DNA of 7,086 bases from Pseudomonadota bacterium (GTDB lineage Bacteria; Myxococcota_A; Polyangia; Polyangiales; Polyangiaceae), in NCBI GenBank assembly GCA_023432025.1, contig JAEYVE010000266.1:1-7086 (forward strand), written 5' to 3'. The position numbers were made by a program, and so were the translations under genes. Within the stretch, counting starts at the first letter, position 1. Each line of letters starts with the position of its first letter. The notes below the pieces were generated by a model. The model was not told the origin of the DNA and searched no databases. It worked only from the letters and a program-made list of their open reading frames with translations. This document shows positions 4,014 to 7,086 of this stretch, piece by piece.

Positions 4014-6287
4014 ATGACCGCTCGCATCGAGACGTTCCGGTACGACGACGACATCGTGCGCAAGTTCGTTTGCGCCACCCTGCTTTGGGGCGCCGTCGCA
4101 ACCGCCTTGGGCTTATGGATCGCCGTGCTGTTGGTCGCGCCGTCGCTCAGCGCGAACATCCCGGCGTTGAGCTTCGGGCGCTTGCGCCCGCTGCACACCA
4201 ACGCCGCGATCTTCGCGTTCGCTGGCAACGCGCTCTTCGCCGCCGTGTACTACTCGAGTCAGCGCCTGCTGAAGGCGCGCATGTGGAACGACCGGCTCAG
4301 TCGGTTCCACTTCTGGGGTTGGCAGGCGATCATCGTGGCGGCGGCGGTGACGCTGCCGCTCGGCATCACGCAGTCCAAAGAGTACGCGGAGCTGGAGTGG
4401 CCGATCGACCTCGCCATCGCGGTCGTGTGGATCGCCTTCGCGGTGAACTTCTTCGGCACCATCGCGAAGAGGCGTGAGCGGCACCTCTACGTGGCCATCT
4501 GGTTCTACATCGCGACCATCGTCACCGTCGCGATTTTGCACGTATTCAACAACCTGGTCATCCCGGCGGGGCTCTTCAAGAGCTACTCGATTTACGCGGG
4601 TGTCCAGGATGCCTTCATGCAGTGGTGGTACGGCCACAACGCGGTCGCCTTCTTCCTGACGACCCCGTTCTTGGGCCTCATGTACTACTTTCTGCCCAAG
4701 GCGGCGGAGCGGCCCGTCTTCTCGTACAAGCTCAGCATTTTGCACTTCTGGTCCCTGGTGTTCATCTACATCTGGGCCGGACCGCATCACCTGCACTACA
4801 CGGCGCTCCCCGAGTGGGCGGCGACGCTGGGCATGCTCTTCAGCTTGATGCTGTGGATGCCCTCCTGGGGCGGCATGATCAACGGCCTGCTCACGCTGCG
4901 CGGCGCTTGGGACAAGGTCGCTCGAGATCCGGTCCTCAAGTTCTTCGTGGTCGGCATCACCTTCTACGGCATGGCGACCTTCGAGGGGCCGATGCTGTCG
5001 ATCAAGAGCGTGAACGCGCTCTCGCACTACACCGACTGGACCATCGCGCACGTTCACTCCGGCGCGCTCGGTTGGAACGGCTTCATGGCGTTCGGCATGG
5101 TGTACTGGCTCGCGCCGCGCCTGTTCCAGACGCCGCTGTGGTCCAAGAAGCTGGCCGAGGTGCACTTCTGGATCGGCTCGCTCGGCATCCTCTTCTACAT
5201 CGTCGCCATCTACGCGGCGGGCGTGACGCAGGGGCTCATGTGGCGCGCCTTCGACGAGACGGGGCGGCTCGCTTACCCCGACTTCATCGAGACCGTCGTC
5301 CGCATTCTGCCCATGTACTGGGTGCGCGTCGTCGGTGGTTTGCTCTACGTGGCCGGCGTCTTCGTGTGCGCGTTCAACGTGTACATGACTTGGCGGAATC
5401 GCCCGGAGACCTACGAGGAGCCGCTGCAGGAGGCGCCCGCGCTCGAGCCCTTCACGGGCGACACGCCGCGCCTCAGAATCCCGGCGCATTCGACCTTGTC
5501 CGACACGGGGCACCGGCTGCGTTATTTCGCCAAGGCGGAGTGGCACCGTGCGTGGGAGCGTTTGCCGCTCAAGCTCACTGTGTGGACGACGGTGGCCGTG
5601 TGCGTCGCTTCGCTCTTCGAGATCATTCCGACGTTCCTCATCAAGAGCAACCTGCCCACCATCGCCTCGGTGAAGCCTTACACGCCGCTCGAGCTGTACG
5701 GGCGCGACCTCTACATCGAAGAGGGCTGCTACAACTGCCACTCGCAGATGGTGCGACCCATCCGCGCCGAAACGGAGCGCTACGGCGAGTACTCCAAGCC
5801 GGGTGAGTTCGTCTACGATCACCCGTTCCAGTGGGGCTCGCGTCGCATTGGTCCGGACCTGGCGCGTGAAGGCGGCAAGTACCCGCACCTCTGGCACGTG
5901 CGGCACTTCGAGGACCCGGCGTCCGTCACGCAAGGCTCCATCATGCCGCGCTACGCGTGGATGCTGGAGGACGACACCGACTACTCCGTGATTCAAAAGC
6001 GGGTCGACGTGATGGCCATGTTGGGCGTGCCCTACGGCGAAGCCTTGAAGCGCGCCGAGGCCATGGCGCGTGAGCAGGCCGAGCAAATCGGTCGGGAAAT
6101 CGCCGAGCAGGGTGGCCCTCCGAACCTCGCGCACAAGAAGGTGGTCGCCATGACCGCGTACATGCAGCGCTTGGGCAAGGACATCCAAGGCGTGCCCGAG
6201 GCGCCGCAGGCGCCGGCGCCGAACGTCGCGTCCGCGCCGATCGACGGAGACGACGTCACCACCACCGTGTCAGGAGCCAAGCCGTGA
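4014..6287 (+). CDS. ccoNO: cbb3-type cytochrome c oxidase, fused subunits I and II (CcoN-CcoO)
   Basis: A 757-residue inner-membrane protein joining the catalytic haem-copper subunit to its monohaem cytochrome c subunit. The complex reduces oxygen to water with high affinity and pumps protons. CcoN part (1 to about 463): about 12 hydrophobic segments; low-spin haem ligands H61 (RPLHTN) and H348; CuB ligands H208 (WWYGHN), H258 and H259 (AGPHHLHY); b3 haem ligand H346; cross-link tyrosine Y252; conserved E324. A linker of about 55 residues follows, then the CcoO part: a membrane anchor (about 520-543), the haem motif CYNCH (572-576) and a likely axial M644 in SIMPRY. A charged helical stretch (about 675-700) precedes an Ala/Pro-rich end. 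ATG at 4014 is chosen because YDDDIVRKF, close to the start of known CcoN proteins, follows within ten residues; 59 extra upstream residues are not protein-like. The ribosome site is weak. Separate ccoN and ccoO genes are usual in proteobacteria; this fusion is known in Bacteroidota and some myxobacteria. Confidence 0.96.
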   Translation: MTARIETFRYDDDIVRKFVCATLLWGAVATALGLWIAVLLVAPSLSANIPALSFGRLRPLHTNAAIFAFAGNALFAAVYYSSQRLLKARMWNDRLSRFHFWGWQAIIVAAAVTLPLGITQSKEYAELEWPIDLAIAVVWIAFAVNFFGTIAKRRERHLYVAIWFYIATIVTVAILHVFNNLVIPAGLFKSYSIYAGVQDAFMQWWYGHNAVAFFLTTPFLGLMYYFLPKAAERPVFSYKLSILHFWSLVFIYIWAGPHHLHYTALPEWAATLGMLFSLMLWMPSWGGMINGLLTLRGAWDKVARDPVLKFFVVGITFYGMATFEGPMLSIKSVNALSHYTDWTIAHVHSGALGWNGFMAFGMVYWLAPRLFQTPLWSKKLAEVHFWIGSLGILFYIVAIYAAGVTQGLMWRAFDETGRLAYPDFIETVVRILPMYWVRVVGGLLYVAGVFVCAFNVYMTWRNRPETYEEPLQEAPALEPFTGDTPRLRIPAHSTLSDTGHRLRYFAKAEWHRAWERLPLKLTVWTTVAVCVASLFEIIPTFLIKSNLPTIASVKPYTPLELYGRDLYIEEGCYNCHSQMVRPIRAETERYGEYSKPGEFVYDHPFQWGSRRIGPDLAREGGKYPHLWHVRHFEDPASVTQGSIMPRYAWMLEDDTDYSVIQKRVDVMAMLGVPYGEALKRAEAMAREQAEQIGREIAEQGGPPNLAHKKVVAMTAYMQRLGKDIQGVPEAPQAPAPNVASAPIDGDDVTTTVSGAKP

Positions 6288-6496
6288 AGTTGAGCGACAT
6301 CATGAGCGCAGCGGGGCTCGCTACGTACGCCGAGGTGGGGCTGGTCCTCTTCCTTCTGGCGTTCTTGGTCGTGGCCATCCGCGTGTTGGGGTTCACGCGC
6401 GCCGAGGAGCTCGAGAGCGCGGCGCGCATCCCGCTCGAGGCGGACGTCGTGACGCCCCGCCGAGCGGCAGAAGTCGAAGGAGGAGAAGCGCCATGA
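6284..6496 (+). CDS. ccoQ: cbb3 oxidase small subunit CcoQ/FixQ
   Basis: A 70-residue protein with one membrane segment (about 15-36, YAEVGLVLFLLAFLVVAIRV) and a short charged cytoplasmic tail, the standard form of CcoQ. In other bacteria CcoQ stabilises the oxidase and its link to CcoP. It begins at GTG (6284), overlapping the ccoNO stop by four bases (GTGA), with AGGAG (6272-6276) seven bases upstream. It ends by overlapping the ccoP start (ATGA). Sequence conservation in this family is low, so the call rests on size, topology and position between ccoNO and ccoP. Confidence 0.85.
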   Translation: MKLSDIMSAAGLATYAEVGLVLFLLAFLVVAIRVLGFTRAEELESAARIPLEADVVTPRRAAEVEGGEAP

Positions 6497-7086
6497 GCAC
6501 GTCGAGCGACGAAAGAGATTCGGAGGCAGCCGTCCCGGCGCCGCCCGCAGAGGACGAGCACAGCTACGACGGGATTCGCGAGTACGACAACCCGATGCCG
6601 CGGTGGTGGGTGCAGCTCTTTTGGGCCACCGTCGTCTTCTCGCTCGGCTACCTCTTTCACTACGGCGTCGGCAACGGCCGCTCTCCGCTCGAAGAGCACG
6701 AGGAGGAAATGGCCCTCGTGAGAGCCGACGAGGCCAAAAAGGCGCTGGCGCTGGCCGTGAGCGAGGACACGCTGCGTACGGTGCTGGCCGACGGCAAGAT
6801 GGTCTCCGCGGGACGCGACGTGTACGCGGCGCGCTGCTCGGCTTGTCACAGCGACCAGGGACAAGGAAGCATTGGTCCGAACCTCACCGACGCCTACTGG
6901 GTTCACGGCGAGGGGCACCTCATGGACATCTACAAGACGGTGTCCGACGGCGTGCCGAGCAAGGGCATGCCCGCGTGGCAACGTCAGCTCACTCCGACGG
7001 AGCTGCGCCAAGTCGTGGCGTTCGTCGGCAGCATTCGCGGCACCAACGTGGCGGGCAAGGCACCCGAAGGGAGCCCGGTGACGCCC
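6493..7086 (+). CDS. ccoP: cbb3 oxidase cytochrome c subunit CcoP, 3' end outside the window, one haem seen
   Basis: The open frame runs from ATG 6493 off the end of the window (198 residues seen, no stop). The start overlaps the ccoQ stop and has a strong GGAGGAG ribosome site upstream. It has a hydrophilic N-terminus, the CcoP motif YDGIREYDNPMPRWW (25-39), one membrane segment (about 39-58), a charged helical stretch (65-100) and a cytochrome c domain with CSACH (115-119) and a likely axial M159 (KGMPAW). CcoP passes electrons from soluble cytochrome c into the oxidase. Proteobacterial CcoP usually carries two haem domains in about 300 residues. Here the single domain already resembles the terminal one (GPNLTDAYW and GTNVAGKAPEG), so the protein probably ends soon with one haem. 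A second domain beyond the edge cannot be excluded. Confidence 0.93.
   Translation, partial: MSTSSDERDSEAAVPAPPAEDEHSYDGIREYDNPMPRWWVQLFWATVVFSLGYLFHYGVGNGRSPLEEHEEEMALVRADEAKKALALAVSEDTLRTVLADGKMVSAGRDVYAARCSACHSDQGQGSIGPNLTDAYWVHGEGHLMDIYKTVSDGVPSKGMPAWQRQLTPTELRQVVAFVGSIRGTNVAGKAPEGSPVTP

Noticed and set aside
3754..4101. Possible small basic protein on the minus strand between the stress protein and ccoNO
   Set aside because: The last 60 residues look faintly protein-like, but the only start codon in this frame lies inside ccoNO. The third-position GC is lower than in neighbouring genes, and the stretch is occupied by the dyads and adjoins the stress-protein promoter.
5744..5757. CGCAG-N4-TGCGA, a near copy of the dyad motif inside ccoNO
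   Set aside because: It has one mismatch, stands alone without a partner at 29-30 bp, and is explained by coding sequence (SQMVR) just after the CxxCH motif.
4113..6188. Minus-strand open frame of 691 codons opposite ccoNO
   Set aside because: It mirrors the codon pattern of ccoNO, is rich in His/Arg/Val/Glu and has no domain. The plus strand carries all haem and copper ligands of the oxidase.

Overview
The window is GC-rich, tightly packed bacterial chromosomal DNA. A fused CcoN-CcoO subunit, a cbb3 oxidase with an apparently single-haem CcoP, and many sigma-54 signalling signatures suggest Myxococcota or a related 'deltaproteobacterial' lineage. That placement is inferred from gene style, not from a database search. 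Codon use looks uniform and there are no mobile elements, RNA genes or CRISPR arrays.

Layout: (1) bases 1-239, the 3' end of a RibD-type riboflavin deaminase that stops where the reductase domain should begin; (2) 236-1666 minus, an NtrC-family sigma-54-activating response regulator; (3) 1667-1851, a divergent control region with a sigma-54-type promoter and two copies of a dyad; (4) 1852-3027 plus, a soluble histidine kinase with a FixL-like PAS domain that keeps the FixL haem histidine and both key arginines; (5) 3034-3678 minus, a universal stress protein with a Cys/His-rich tail; (6) 3679-4013, a second divergent control region with a near-perfect sigma-54 promoter facing the stress protein, a candidate one facing the oxidase, and two more copies of the same dyad; (7) 4014-7086 plus, the cbb3 oxidase operon ccoNO-ccoQ-ccoP, with overlapping stop and start codons and ccoP running off the end.

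The most interesting result is regulatory. The motif CGCAG-N4-TGCGC occurs four times, as two pairs with 29 and 30 bp spacing. I found no other exact copy on either strand by eye. One pair lies between the regulator and kinase genes, the other between the stress protein and oxidase genes. Sigma-54 (-24/-12) promoters lie at enhancer-type distances from these pairs. Together the genes and sites describe a self-contained circuit: a FixL-like oxygen (haem) sensor kinase signals to an NtrC-type activator, which binds paired upstream dyads and drives sigma-54 transcription of its own gene, a universal stress protein and a high-affinity terminal oxidase. It would do the job of rhizobial FixL-FixJ-FixK, but with an enhancer-binding protein instead of FixJ. 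The sites, motifs and spacing are read directly from the sequence; the wiring is inference.
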